Of a DNA stretch of 64,000 nucleotides, positions 36,510 to 45,317 are shown one piece after another. Position numbers and translations under genes: made by a program. Positions within the stretch are counted from its first letter, which is position 1; each line of letters opens with the position of its first letter. Source of the stretch: Synergistaceae bacterium (GTDB lineage: Bacteria > Synergistota > Synergistia > Synergistales > Aminobacteriaceae); contig JAFSWZ010000027.1 in assembly GCA_017450125.1 (NCBI GenBank), positions 1 to 64,000 on the forward strand. The letters are read 5' to 3'. The notes beneath the pieces were generated by a model. The model was given only the letters and a program-made list of their open reading frames with translations, was not told where the DNA came from and made no database searches.

Positions 36510-37583
36510 TTATTGTCCGCTTATCCTGTCTGAACCCCTCTTGATGTTCAGACTCACTAGGTCTTTGTCCTTGAGGCTGTCCCACTTGAAGTTCAGCACC
36601 AGCAGGAACAGTGCAGAAAACGGGTCAACCCTCCAGTTCTCATTCTCCCTGAAAGCGTCATGCACTGCTTTAAGCTGGTTAAGGCCTTTGCCGTCAGCCT
36701 CCATTTCCTCGAGGAAGCTCCTTACTTCAGAGAGCGTATCAATTCCTGCCGCCCGCAGAATGTTGCACAGGTGCAGGAAACTTTCTCTCAGGTAATCAGC
36801 GTCCGGCGTGAACTCCGGGAAGCCTGCCTCCTGAGCAAGAGCATTCCACCGGCCAAGAAGGGACTCGTCGTCGCGGAAGAGCATATACAGTTCTTCATCG
36901 GTGAAGAGTTTTTCTGCTTCTGGAGGTTCGGGCTTTCGGGAGGGTGTGTTTGCTGACGGAGGAACCAGCAGTGCTTCATCCTTGATGACTCTGCGGAGGT
37001 TCAGGAAGCCTTCATCAGCTTCTTCGAGCAGTGAAGACAGTCTCACGAGCTGTCGTGTCAGCTTCTTTTCGGAGATGCTTCCGACGGTCTGATTAACTCT
37101 CGGGAAAATAGTTGCCCACGCTTCCTGCAGGATTGTGCGGAGCTCGAGCCTGAAGCTGAGAGTCTTATACTTGGCCCATTCCCTGAGCCTTGAACGCGTA
37201 TCCGACAGAGCGAGGATGTACACAACAGCGGGATAGCCGAACCTGAAGGGGTCTTCGAGCTGGCTGGACGGCACTGAACGCGACGCGTCAATCTCGAACT
37301 CAGACTTTATGAGTGCTTCAACCTTGAGAACATCTTCCGGGAAGCGCAGCAGCACTCTCACGCGCACAAGGTCAACCCCCGTCAAGTCCTTCTCCTCGAG
37401 GGTTGAGAGTATGCGAAGGAGTTCGGCGGGTTTTTCTGCCCAGCCTTCGATGGCGTAGAACTCTACTCCTTCGAGTTCGACGAGGTCTTGAATGAGGTTG
37501 CGGATTCGTGCCGCAAATTCTTCGTAGAGCTTGAGGCTTTCGATGTACCGTAACCCGATTTCGTTAATCCTGCGCTTGTCCAT
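36510..37583 (-). CDS. Divergent RelA/SpoT-domain protein (possible alarmone synthetase-like)
   Basis: Residues about 10-165 follow the RelA/SpoT nucleotidyltransferase pattern. The segment DLTGVDLVRVRVLL holds Asp71 at the place of the metal-binding Asp. FRFGYPAVVYI corresponds to the GY.S.H region, and LELRTILQEAWA holds Glu147 at the place of the catalytic Glu in the ExQxRT motif. The basic G-loop (RxK) is altered to WAEK, and the conserved His of GYxSxH is replaced. Residues 170-357 are helical with no recognised domain. It could be an active synthetase of unusual specificity, a binding protein, or inactive. Lies between csaB and plsY with short gaps. Confidence 0.6.
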   Translation of the reverse strand: MDKRRINEIGLRYIESLKLYEEFAARIRNLIQDLVELEGVEFYAIEGWAEKPAELLRILSTLEEKDLTGVDLVRVRVLLRFPEDVLKVEALIKSEFEIDASRSVPSSQLEDPFRFGYPAVVYILALSDTRSRLREWAKYKTLSFRLELRTILQEAWATIFPRVNQTVGSISEKKLTRQLVRLSSLLEEADEGFLNLRRVIKDEALLVPPSANTPSRKPEPPEAEKLFTDEELYMLFRDDESLLGRWNALAQEAGFPEFTPDADYLRESFLHLCNILRAAGIDTLSEVRSFLEEMEADGKGLNQLKAVHDAFRENENWRVDPFSALFLLVLNFKWDSLKDKDLVSLNIKRGSDRISGQ

Positions 37584-37595
37584 GCGGAAATTTTA

Positions 37596-38525
37596 TCACA
37601 GCCCGAGCATTTCACGGCATAGAGCGTCTATCTCCCCCGAGCACTCAGGGACAGGTCGGGGCATGACAGGTTCACACCATTCATCTGTGATGCACGGGAC
37701 ACCTGACTGTGAGGCGAACTCGCTGACTTTGGGGTCGTAGGGCATCATGGCGAGCGGAGTCCTGAAGATTCGGGAGAGCACGCCGAAGTGAAGCCGCATT
37801 CCGACAGCGCACGAAGCCTTTGACCACACATCTGCTGCCTCACTGAAGCTCCTTACCCGCACAATCTCCGTGAGGCTGAGCCCCTTCATCGCGTCAATGT
37901 CTTCATCAGAGAGAGCGACACCGACAACCCTGCCTTTGAGGTTCGGAGCAATTATCCGCGTGAACGTGTCGAGGTCAGCGCACGGTCTGAGGTTCACGAG
38001 CGTGCAGGCCGCCGCGTGTGGTTGAACATCAGCAGGGAGGCTCAGCACGAGGTCATGCCCCCTGATGACATTACGGCAGCCCAAAGACTTCGCGAGACTG
38101 TACGACTTCTCGTCGCGTACGTGCACGGCCTCACACAGTCTCAGCGCATCTCCCGCAAGCATTCTCGACACTCTTGACTTCAGCGGCCCGACGGACTGGC
38201 CAAGTGCCCACACCCTGCACACCAGCAACTTCGCGAGCCGTACAATCCCCCAGTACCACACGCATGATTTCACGCTCGTAGTGTCCTGAAAGAGCCCTCC
38301 GCCCCCCAGCAGAAGAGTATCACTCTCACGCAGAGCCCTCACAACTTCACGGAACTTCCACCTGTTCACTGAGCAAGCGTCTTCTGGAGATGCAGAGAGC
38401 ACAACGACATCTTCACGCCTCAGCCCGCAACGCCTGAACATCTCAAGGCACGCCCGCAGTAACAGTTCATCGCCGAGATTCCCGAAGCCGTAATAGCCCA
38501 AGACTGCGGCTCTGTACCTCCTCAT
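37596..38525 (-). CDS. csaB: Polysaccharide pyruvyl transferase CsaB
   Basis: Adds pyruvate ketals to a cell-wall polymer, making the ligand for SLH-domain proteins. The start at 38525 overlaps the upstream stop (ATGA) and gives the family N-terminus LGYYGFGNLGDELLL. Other motifs: LLLGGGGLFQD, LGQSVGPL, VHVRDEKSY and GMRLHFGVL. It is 309 residues long. This is a separate subfamily from the poly-G genes at 20065 and 54181. Its pairing with a DUF5693 gene points to envelope-polymer modification. Confidence 0.9.
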   Translation of the reverse strand: MRRYRAAVLGYYGFGNLGDELLLRACLEMFRRCGLRREDVVVLSASPEDACSVNRWKFREVVRALRESDTLLLGGGGLFQDTTSVKSCVWYWGIVRLAKLLVCRVWALGQSVGPLKSRVSRMLAGDALRLCEAVHVRDEKSYSLAKSLGCRNVIRGHDLVLSLPADVQPHAAACTLVNLRPCADLDTFTRIIAPNLKGRVVGVALSDEDIDAMKGLSLTEIVRVRSFSEAADVWSKASCAVGMRLHFGVLSRIFRTPLAMMPYDPKVSEFASQSGVPCITDEWCEPVMPRPVPECSGEIDALCREMLGL

Positions 38526-40372
38526 GAGAACAGAGGCCTCACCAGCCGCAAGAACGGCACAACAACGAACTTCACCAGAGCAACGACTGCCAGTCCGACG
38601 AGGATACCCGTCCACAAACCGTTAGCCTCACGCAGAAGAATCAGCGTCAAAGGCGTGTGGAAGTGGCAGAAGCTGTTGACGACCGACGAGAACCCTGCCG
38701 CCACTCCGACCCTCAACAACTCCCTGTACTGTTTCAGCATTCCGTGTTTCGCCAGGTAGCACCACAACAGCAGGCACGGATACCCCACAAAGACTTCCTT
38801 AGTTCTTGGCCGCGCAACAAGATAACGTTCAAGGATCAGGCGTATCTTCTCCTCAAAGACCGGCGTTGAAGATACATTGCCGCTCCTGAAAACCATCAGG
38901 CCTACGCACCCGAGCACAATCATCATCAGAATCAATTCTCCCCACACAGGCGGACGTGAGAGGAACTCGAGCACGGACTCAGGGTGGATTCTGTTCTTGA
39001 GGTCATGAAGAAGCACAAGCACGGGCGGCAGTATCAGCGTCAGCCTCACTCCCGAGAACGTCGACAGCCTCAGCATATACCGCGCGACGCTGAAGAACGA
39101 CGCAAGCGCAAGGCTTCCGGCAACCGCAAACACGAACGCAGGGATTACAGCCCTCTTCCTGCCGGTGTCCATCGCAAGCAGTGATGCTTCCGTCGCGATT
39201 AACGGAGCAGCAAGAGCACCCGCAAGCCGCGCAACAACCGCAACCTTCCACACGCACACGGCAAGCGCAACGCTTCCTGCGGCGAACACCAGCGCGCCCT
39301 TCTTCATGCTCATTCGTGAAAGGTATCTCCACGCGCAGAACATCAGCACAGCCGACAGTGCCCACGCCGTGAAGATGCTCGTGTGAAGATTATTGCGGGC
39401 AAAGACGGGCTCAGGCCAAGCAACCGAGAACCCGTGAGACCTCAGACTTTCCGCGAGAAGCCTGACCTCTTCCGCAAAATCCGCAAACTTGAAGTCCGAC
39501 GTGTTGGCGGGAGCTGTCCTGAGCATCAGAAGCCTTATCGAGCGTTCGAGTGCCGCGCGCAGCATCCTGTCTCTGAGGGCGGACCGCGTGATTCTGCGTG
39601 AAGTCATCTCGTCGTTCGTTACGCTGTGGAGAGGAAGGAGAAGAGGAGAGGCTTGGGCGTTGAGCTGAGGTTCTCCGAGCTGGCGCGAGAACTCCACTGC
39701 CGCGACGGGAATCCCGAGCTCCTTCGACACACCTGCGAGCTTGCTGACATCAGGATAGCCGGAGACGTATTCCCCCGACGGAGTGAAGACGCTCACTGGG
39801 TACAACGAATTAACCTCACGGAGCATCAATGCCGCTCTGTCGGCCAAGTGCCCGGGGGACGGTGCAGGCCTGTAGAAGATCGGAAGCCCCGCCCTCTTGG
39901 CCGCTTCGAGGCCGTCAATGTCAGGAATCATTCCCGAGTTCCTGAGCATGTTCGACGGAAGAGTTAGGAACACCGGCCCGGTTTTGTCGTCAGAGATTGC
40001 GAACCTGAGACGTAACCACTTATTGAGGAGCTCATAATGTCCGCTCTGAGGAGTGATAGTGATGGCAGAACCTTCTGTGCCGGTCGCGGGGTCTTTCTCC
40101 GTCTTCATCTCTGCCGGGCCTATTCCGTGAAGAAGGTGATCCCCGATGAGTTCGCTCACCATGAGGCCAGTAAGCCCGTTGCTCTTGAGGATGGCGATTG
40201 CTTCGTCGACGGGAAGCCCTGAGCTTTTCGCGAGAGTGTAGATTTCGCGGTAATCCGACAAGATAGCTACGCTGTTGTTGCTGTGTTCGAGGACTGCGCG
40301 AGGCCACAACCCCCACGCCGAACATGCCAGTACTGCGAGCACAAAAGCTCCTGCGAGAAATTTACGTGTCAT
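38522..40372 (-). CDS. DUF5693 family polytopic membrane protein
   Basis: A 616-residue protein with an N-terminal signal anchor (FLAGAFVLAVLACSAW), an extracytoplasmic domain of about 300 residues and about eight membrane segments in the C-terminal half. The N-terminal domain resembles the uncharacterised DUF5693 family regularly found next to csaB. The C-terminal conserved TKEVFVGYPCLLLWCYL and NSFCHFHTPLTL lie in loops between helices. A role in export or modification of the pyruvylated polymer is plausible by association only. It overlaps csaB by 4 bases. Confidence 0.75.
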   Translation of the reverse strand: MTRKFLAGAFVLAVLACSAWGLWPRAVLEHSNNSVAILSDYREIYTLAKSSGLPVDEAIAILKSNGLTGLMVSELIGDHLLHGIGPAEMKTEKDPATGTEGSAITITPQSGHYELLNKWLRLRFAISDDKTGPVFLTLPSNMLRNSGMIPDIDGLEAAKRAGLPIFYRPAPSPGHLADRAALMLREVNSLYPVSVFTPSGEYVSGYPDVSKLAGVSKELGIPVAAVEFSRQLGEPQLNAQASPLLLPLHSVTNDEMTSRRITRSALRDRMLRAALERSIRLLMLRTAPANTSDFKFADFAEEVRLLAESLRSHGFSVAWPEPVFARNNLHTSIFTAWALSAVLMFCAWRYLSRMSMKKGALVFAAGSVALAVCVWKVAVVARLAGALAAPLIATEASLLAMDTGRKRAVIPAFVFAVAGSLALASFFSVARYMLRLSTFSGVRLTLILPPVLVLLHDLKNRIHPESVLEFLSRPPVWGELILMMIVLGCVGLMVFRSGNVSSTPVFEEKIRLILERYLVARPRTKEVFVGYPCLLLWCYLAKHGMLKQYRELLRVGVAAGFSSVVNSFCHFHTPLTLILLREANGLWTGILVGLAVVALVKFVVVPFLRLVRPLFS

Positions 40373-40405
40373 ACCGATATATATTCTCTCCTTAAATGTT
40401 TGTGA

Positions 40406-41500
40406 TTAAGGCTGAATTATAACCGGCTTTCCCGTTTCACGCTTGAAGTTTGGTGTCTCGAGTGTGAGTTCATAGAGCTGTGATGCACGGAACTCCACGT
40501 CCGCGAAGTACCTTCCTCTTTCTCCCTCAACTTCCGCCAGCCTCGTGATAGCTTTCTTGCCGCGCAGAATCTCCCTGCCTCTTCCGTTGAAGCCCAGAAC
40601 CCGCGCGTAAGGCACTCCCCCGCTAACCGCCGCCGATGCCTCCTCTCTGTTCAGGCCGAGAAGGATATACACCAGCCGCCGCCTGATGTGAGCCCGCGTG
40701 TACCTTGCGCAGACACATCGTCCTATAAAGTCATCGAGATTCCCCGCGTCCTTCCAGTGCTTCAGGAACAAGCCCTCTATCCCCTCGCTGATGCCGTAAA
40801 TCCTCCGCAAGTCCTCAGCCCTGCTCCGCAGCATAACTCCCTGAACCAGCGGCCACAGTCTCCCTTCGTCCGAGCGTTCAGCCACAGCAAGAAGCCTCTT
40901 CGAGAACTCAGGGAGCATCTCCAGACTTCCAGCACGAACAGCCTTGCTCGAGAAATTCCCTTCACGCTTAACCTTCATGACCTTCAAGCCGTAACCCTCC
41001 CTCTGAATCTCCCGTATGTAGGAGAGTGCAAGCATGTTGTTGGGCTTGGCGATGAAGTCTCCTGCTCCCGGCACGGCGGCATCAAGAGCGATGGCATGAG
41101 CCTTAGGGTACGACGCTCCCCGAGACATCTCCCGTCTCAGAGCCTCCGTGAATGCTTCCGTGCCTTCTGCATCAACGAGCTTCATGATGTCGGCTTCAGG
41201 GTTCTCCATCCCGAAGGCTATTGTGTCCGCGAACTCCGACAGCAGAGCGACAGCTCCACTCGCGAAGTCCTGTCCCGCCGAACACGCGAACAGGAAGGGA
41301 AGTTCCAGCACGAGGTCAGCTCCGGCCAAGAGTGCCATCTTCGCACGTACGAACTTGCTGACGATCGAGGGGCTGCCTCTCTGGGTGAAGTTCGAGGACA
41401 GTACGACGACGCAGGAGTCCCCGTGAGCTTTCGCCTGCGAGATCAGCGAGTGGTGGCCTTTGTGCAGAGGGTTGAACTCCGCGATAATGCCAGCCGTAAT
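40406..41500 (-). CDS. tmcAL: tRNA(Met) cytidine acetate ligase TmcAL, probable ATT start
   Basis: ATP-dependent ligase that acetylates C34 of elongator tRNA-Met. Homology extends upstream of the first ATG (41338): the frame reads AGIIAEFNPLHKGHHSL and LSSNFTQRGSP, the nucleotidyltransferase HxGH and QRG motifs essential for the family. No ATG, GTG or TTG is available upstream, but ATT at 41500-41498 lies 8 bases after AAAGGAGG and aligns with the usual initiator position. The protein is then 364 residues and ends with the expected YTRAHIRRRLVYILLG region. The canonical SGNF reads SSNF here. Confidence 0.88.
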   Translation of the reverse strand: MTAGIIAEFNPLHKGHHSLISQAKAHGDSCVVVLSSNFTQRGSPSIVSKFVRAKMALLAGADLVLELPFLFACSAGQDFASGAVALLSEFADTIAFGMENPEADIMKLVDAEGTEAFTEALRREMSRGASYPKAHAIALDAAVPGAGDFIAKPNNMLALSYIREIQREGYGLKVMKVKREGNFSSKAVRAGSLEMLPEFSKRLLAVAERSDEGRLWPLVQGVMLRSRAEDLRRIYGISEGIEGLFLKHWKDAGNLDDFIGRCVCARYTRAHIRRRLVYILLGLNREEASAAVSGGVPYARVLGFNGRGREILRGKKAITRLAEVEGERGRYFADVEFRASQLYELTLETPNFKRETGKPVIIQP

Positions 41501-41625
41501 TGTTACCGCCTCCTTTGTGATGCGTTGTAGTATATACTCCGTCCCTTAAGGCATAAGCTGTTTCCTCCGAAAAATTATATGTGTATGCTGCTGGGATTCC
41601 TGATACCCGCAGAGGAAGGCGAAAG

Positions 41626-41655
41626 TTGCGTTTCCTGCTTTTTCGCGTGTATAAT
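41626..41655 (+). promoter_or_regulatory. Promoter for the Synerg-CTERM protein gene
   Basis: TTGCGT, 18-base spacer, perfect TATAAT (41650-41655). Transcription would begin near 41662, giving a 5' leader of about 115 bases. Confidence 0.65.
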
Positions 41656-41669
41656 CTCAGCACAATGGC

Positions 41670-41740
41670 GTACCTATAGGCTGCCTGCAAGAGAGGAGGC
41701 GCGTTGTGAGCGGTGTCAGGCAACGGCATTTTGTAGGTAC
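41670..41740 (+). ncRNA. Possible structured 5' leader
   Basis: A perfect 7-base closing stem GTACCTA / TAGGTAC (41670-41676 with 41734-41740) encloses 57 GC-rich bases that can form a further GCCTG/CAGGC pairing. It begins within 10 bases of the predicted transcription start and ends about 20 bases before the ribosome site. No known riboswitch class was recognised. Confidence 0.4.
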
Positions 41741-41778
41741 TGAAATGATAGTTAGACATTAGGAGGAATGATGATACT

Positions 41779-44700
41779 TTGAAGAGTTTTTTGCGCATGA
41801 TGGCGGTGTCCTGTGCCATCTTGGCGGTGAGTGCACTGCCCGCACTGGCAGCAGACCCGAGCATTACCGTAACGGCTGAGGATGAAGCGAGCACATCCCA
41901 GAGCGTCAGGATAGCTGACAACATCATCGATGGTACTGATGCACCGTTCCAGGATGTACTGTTCACGCTCGAAGACGAGGACGGCTACCTTGATGAGTAC
42001 TTCGAGGATGCTGACGATACGTCCTACGATTGGACGATAACAACCAACGGCACTGACGGGCTTCCCGAAGGCTTGGAGGTAGCAGATTCGGATGATAGTT
42101 CACTTACCATTACAGGAACACCGACCAAAGCCGGAAAATACGCTATAACCGCTGTTTTGACCCGTTCAGGTGAAGGTGAAGATTTTAGCGGTGCACCTCT
42201 GACGTACTCAGCGGACTACACCGTCAATGTAACAGCCCTCAAAGTTACCTTGTCGGAAGATGCTTCGGACTGCGCGGTAGCTTACACTGGTTACCCTTAC
42301 AGAGCCGTTATCGTCGCGGAAGGTGCTTCGGGCGATGTCAAGTGGACAGTTGCGTCAGCTGACGAGACAGGAGACATGAACGGGGCAAACAAGGGCGGCT
42401 CGTGGAGCTGGGCGAAGATCACCGAAGACGGGGCAACGCTCATCATCGAGGGCGTTCTTCCTGACTCTGAGGACAGCATATATTTCGGCATAAGCGCGGC
42501 CGACGACTTTGCTGAGATGGGGATAGAGGCGGCTGAAGACTACGATAACAGCTTCACTTCCATCACCATGATAGCCTACGACGATAAAACAGAGGGTGTG
42601 GAAAAAACCAACGTCTTGGCCGTGAACATCTCTGCTCCTGACGCTGAACACGTTACCCTTGACCAGCTGCCGAAGTCGTATGACGTAACAGACGGCGCGG
42701 GAGCCATAACCGCAGATTACTCCGCAACGATAAAGTTCCCTGACGGAGCGTTTGTGAGCAAAGATGATATGCCTGTGGAAAGCAGGATACATATGCCCCG
42801 CTGGCTGGTTTACACGCTGACGAAAGACGCGGCAGGAGCGGTCAAGGAGATGAAGATAACCTTCAACGCTTCCATGAGCGGAGACATCGCCGCAGGAGAC
42901 TCCAGCGCGGTGCGCATCGATGTAGCTGATGACAACACGTATGAAGGCGACGTAGATACGGTGGCTGCAATAGGGTGGCCTGTGGTCTACATGCCTGAGG
43001 CATTCTCGGTAACTGCCAGCAAAACCAGCATGTCCATAAGGAGCGGTGCTTCTGACACAGTAACCTTGTCGTCGTCAAACAACTACGGCGGAGTGAGCTA
43101 CACTCTGGAGGTCAGCGGAGATACTCCAGCCTCTTCCGAAGAGGATGAAGAAGAGACACCTTGGGCCACAGTAAGCGGCAACACGGCAATATTCAGTCCT
43201 GACAAGGAAGGCGACTTCGAGGTTATCCTTACAGCGAGAGACAGCCTGTACAGGAAGGAAAACATCACGTTCAACGTCAAGGTGCTCGAGCCGTTCACCG
43301 TCAGTATGGACATTGGACATGTGGTCGCGGATGTCAACGGAACAAAGACAATCGCGATCGATGTAACAGGTGCTACGGGCGCGGTTACGTACGACCTGAC
43401 TGTCAGCGAGGACTCCGAAGCAGAATGGGCTCAGATCGAGGGAGACAGCATAGTGCTTACCCCCGATAAGACAGGCACGTTCACCCTGAACCTGACCATC
43501 ACGGACGGCAATGAAAGAACCGTAACCCGAGTGTTCACCGTCAAGGTACTCACGCCGTTCACGCTCAGTGCGGACACCACAGCCCTGAGCATGGATGCCG
43601 GCGACACGAGATCCGTTGCGCTCTCGTCTGCAGGCGCGGAAGGCACAGTACGCTACACAACAAATCTTGACTGGGCAACTGTAAGCGAAGACACCCTGAT
43701 ACTGACACCGGCAGCGTCAGGAGACTTCACCGTAACAGTTACCGGCACGGACGGCGAGGCAAGGACTCAGTCCCTGTCCGTCAGCGTAAAGGTGCTTCCC
43801 GTGTTCGTGCTCAGTGCTGACGCTACGGCCATAACAGCGGAGCTTAACCAGGAGACAACGTTCAAGTACTTCACGGAAGGCGCGGTAGGAAGCGTGGATT
43901 ATTCCGTTGAGCTCAGCGGAGACAGCAGCGCGCTGACGTTCACATCCGGCGACTGCGAAATAACGTTCACCCCCAGTGCTATGAGCGATTTCGTCTTCAT
44001 CATAACAGCGAGCGACAATGCTTCGAGAAGCCGGACTCTCTCGGTTGACGTGAAGGTCATTCACACGTTCACCATCACGGCAAGCCCTGACGCGGTTACG
44101 ATGATGGCCGGAGACACCGAGACCGTAACGCTCTCGGCAGACAACGCAGTAGGGCTCGTGCGCTACTCTGCTCCTGACGGAATTAACTGGATCACCATCA
44201 GCGGGGACACAGCTACCCTTGCTCCGACAGGCGAATACAACGGCAGAGTAACTTTCACCGCTAAGGACTCGCTCGACGTAACAAGCTCCGTAGATGTCAG
44301 CGTAACCGTATCAGTCTTCAAGGTAACCGCCGACAGGTCGACAGTAAGCTTGGCCGCAGGTTCGACTGCGACAATAACGATGAGCAGCAACGGGCAGGGA
44401 GTAACCTACACCACCAGCCACAGCTGGGCAACGGTCAACGGCAGCACGATAACGCTCGCGCCCACAGAGGCGGGGAGTTACACGCTGACGATAACCGGCA
44501 CGGACAGCAAGCAGCGCACTGACACGGCCAGCGTCGCAGTAACTGTAACGAGCGGGACCAGCACGGACAGCGATGACCAGCCCGGCGCAGTCGCCCCGCA
44601 GAGCCTTCAGCCAGAGAGGAGCACGATGGATGTGTCTGACGAGGACGTAGAGGCGAACGTCAAGGAGACCATCGGCAACGTGCCCGAGAACGCGACGTTA

Positions 44701-45201
44701 GAACACCTGCCTTCAGGCGCGGCAGGAACTGCAAGGACTGTTACAGAAGTCATCAATGAGCTCAGCGGTGATGTACTTGCGGACGAGGAGGTCATCGCGG
44801 TGCTCGGGGTCATTAGCGTGGATAAGCCTGCGGTTTATGTGTTCATGGTCGACCTCTCGGGGATCGCCAACCTCAAGCCGGGTGCACCGCTGATTCTGCA
44901 CATGCTGAGAGCAACGATAAGGTCAGGCAGTGCGGAAGTCTCTGCGGCGGCTGAGGAAGATACCAACTGCACGCTCGTCGACGATGAGGGCAACGAGGTT
45001 ACCACAGTACCCGAGAACAAGCGCGTGAACATCGCGGCGTACATGGAGACCGGCAAGACCTACGAGCCTATACTCACGACGGCTTCATCCTCTTCGTACT
45101 CAAACAATGATCCCGGCTCTCCGGGCGGCGGATGCGATGCAGGCTTCGGTGCGCTTGCGCTGGCGGCGGCATCGTTGTTCATCTGCAAGAAGCGTTCATA
45201 A
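41779..45201 (+). CDS. Large surface protein with Ig-like repeats and Synerg-CTERM sorting signal
   Basis: A 1,140-residue exported protein, starting at TTG 12 bases after AGGAGG, with signal peptide ending in ALA-AD. From about residue 410 there are six to seven units of 85-100 residues of bacterial Ig/cadherin type, each with a GD-x-VTLS strand, a WATVSGNT-like turn, F-x-VTVTGTD and a -VKVLxPF- link. After a linker comes the domain shared with the lipoprotein at 22388 (PAVYVFMVDLSGI, LHML, VTTVPENKRVN). The end is GGGCDAGFGALAL, a hydrophobic stretch and CKKRS: a Synerg-CTERM signal, which predicts proteolytic sorting and surface anchoring. Likely an adhesin or matrix protein. Confidence 0.88.
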   Translation: MKSFLRMMAVSCAILAVSALPALAADPSITVTAEDEASTSQSVRIADNIIDGTDAPFQDVLFTLEDEDGYLDEYFEDADDTSYDWTITTNGTDGLPEGLEVADSDDSSLTITGTPTKAGKYAITAVLTRSGEGEDFSGAPLTYSADYTVNVTALKVTLSEDASDCAVAYTGYPYRAVIVAEGASGDVKWTVASADETGDMNGANKGGSWSWAKITEDGATLIIEGVLPDSEDSIYFGISAADDFAEMGIEAAEDYDNSFTSITMIAYDDKTEGVEKTNVLAVNISAPDAEHVTLDQLPKSYDVTDGAGAITADYSATIKFPDGAFVSKDDMPVESRIHMPRWLVYTLTKDAAGAVKEMKITFNASMSGDIAAGDSSAVRIDVADDNTYEGDVDTVAAIGWPVVYMPEAFSVTASKTSMSIRSGASDTVTLSSSNNYGGVSYTLEVSGDTPASSEEDEEETPWATVSGNTAIFSPDKEGDFEVILTARDSLYRKENITFNVKVLEPFTVSMDIGHVVADVNGTKTIAIDVTGATGAVTYDLTVSEDSEAEWAQIEGDSIVLTPDKTGTFTLNLTITDGNERTVTRVFTVKVLTPFTLSADTTALSMDAGDTRSVALSSAGAEGTVRYTTNLDWATVSEDTLILTPAASGDFTVTVTGTDGEARTQSLSVSVKVLPVFVLSADATAITAELNQETTFKYFTEGAVGSVDYSVELSGDSSALTFTSGDCEITFTPSAMSDFVFIITASDNASRSRTLSVDVKVIHTFTITASPDAVTMMAGDTETVTLSADNAVGLVRYSAPDGINWITISGDTATLAPTGEYNGRVTFTAKDSLDVTSSVDVSVTVSVFKVTADRSTVSLAAGSTATITMSSNGQGVTYTTSHSWATVNGSTITLAPTEAGSYTLTITGTDSKQRTDTASVAVTVTSGTSTDSDDQPGAVAPQSLQPERSTMDVSDEDVEANVKETIGNVPENATLEHLPSGAAGTARTVTEVINELSGDVLADEEVIAVLGVISVDKPAVYVFMVDLSGIANLKPGAPLILHMLRATIRSGSAEVSAAAEEDTNCTLVDDEGNEVTTVPENKRVNIAAYMETGKTYEPILTTASSSSYSNNDPGSPGGGCDAGFGALALAAASLFICKKRS

Positions 45202-45230
45202 GTCATACCGGCTCAGTTCGAGCAAACAAG

Positions 45231-45260
45231 CCCCGTAGGAGAAGTCCTGCGGGGTTTCTT
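45231..45260 (+). terminator. Strong terminator after the surface protein
   Basis: Stem CCCCGTAGGA / TCCTGCGGGG (10 pairs, one wobble), GAAG loop, then TTTCTT. Confidence 0.88.
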
Positions 45261-45317
45261 CATGAAATGTGATATATTTCTCCCGTCAAAATTTTTCTTG
45301 CACAAAGGATATTGTTC

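Larger units (their letters stand above)
41501..41778. other. Longest intergenic region, between tmcAL and the surface-protein gene
   Basis: This 278-base stretch separates two divergent genes. It holds the tmcAL ribosome site, a weak leftward -10 candidate (TATACT near 41530), a rightward promoter and a structured leader (listed separately). No coding frame with a convincing start was seen. Confidence 0.7.

Noticed and set aside
40406-41338. Annotating tmcAL from the first ATG at 41338
   Set aside because: That would drop the HxGH and QRG catalytic motifs clearly encoded upstream.
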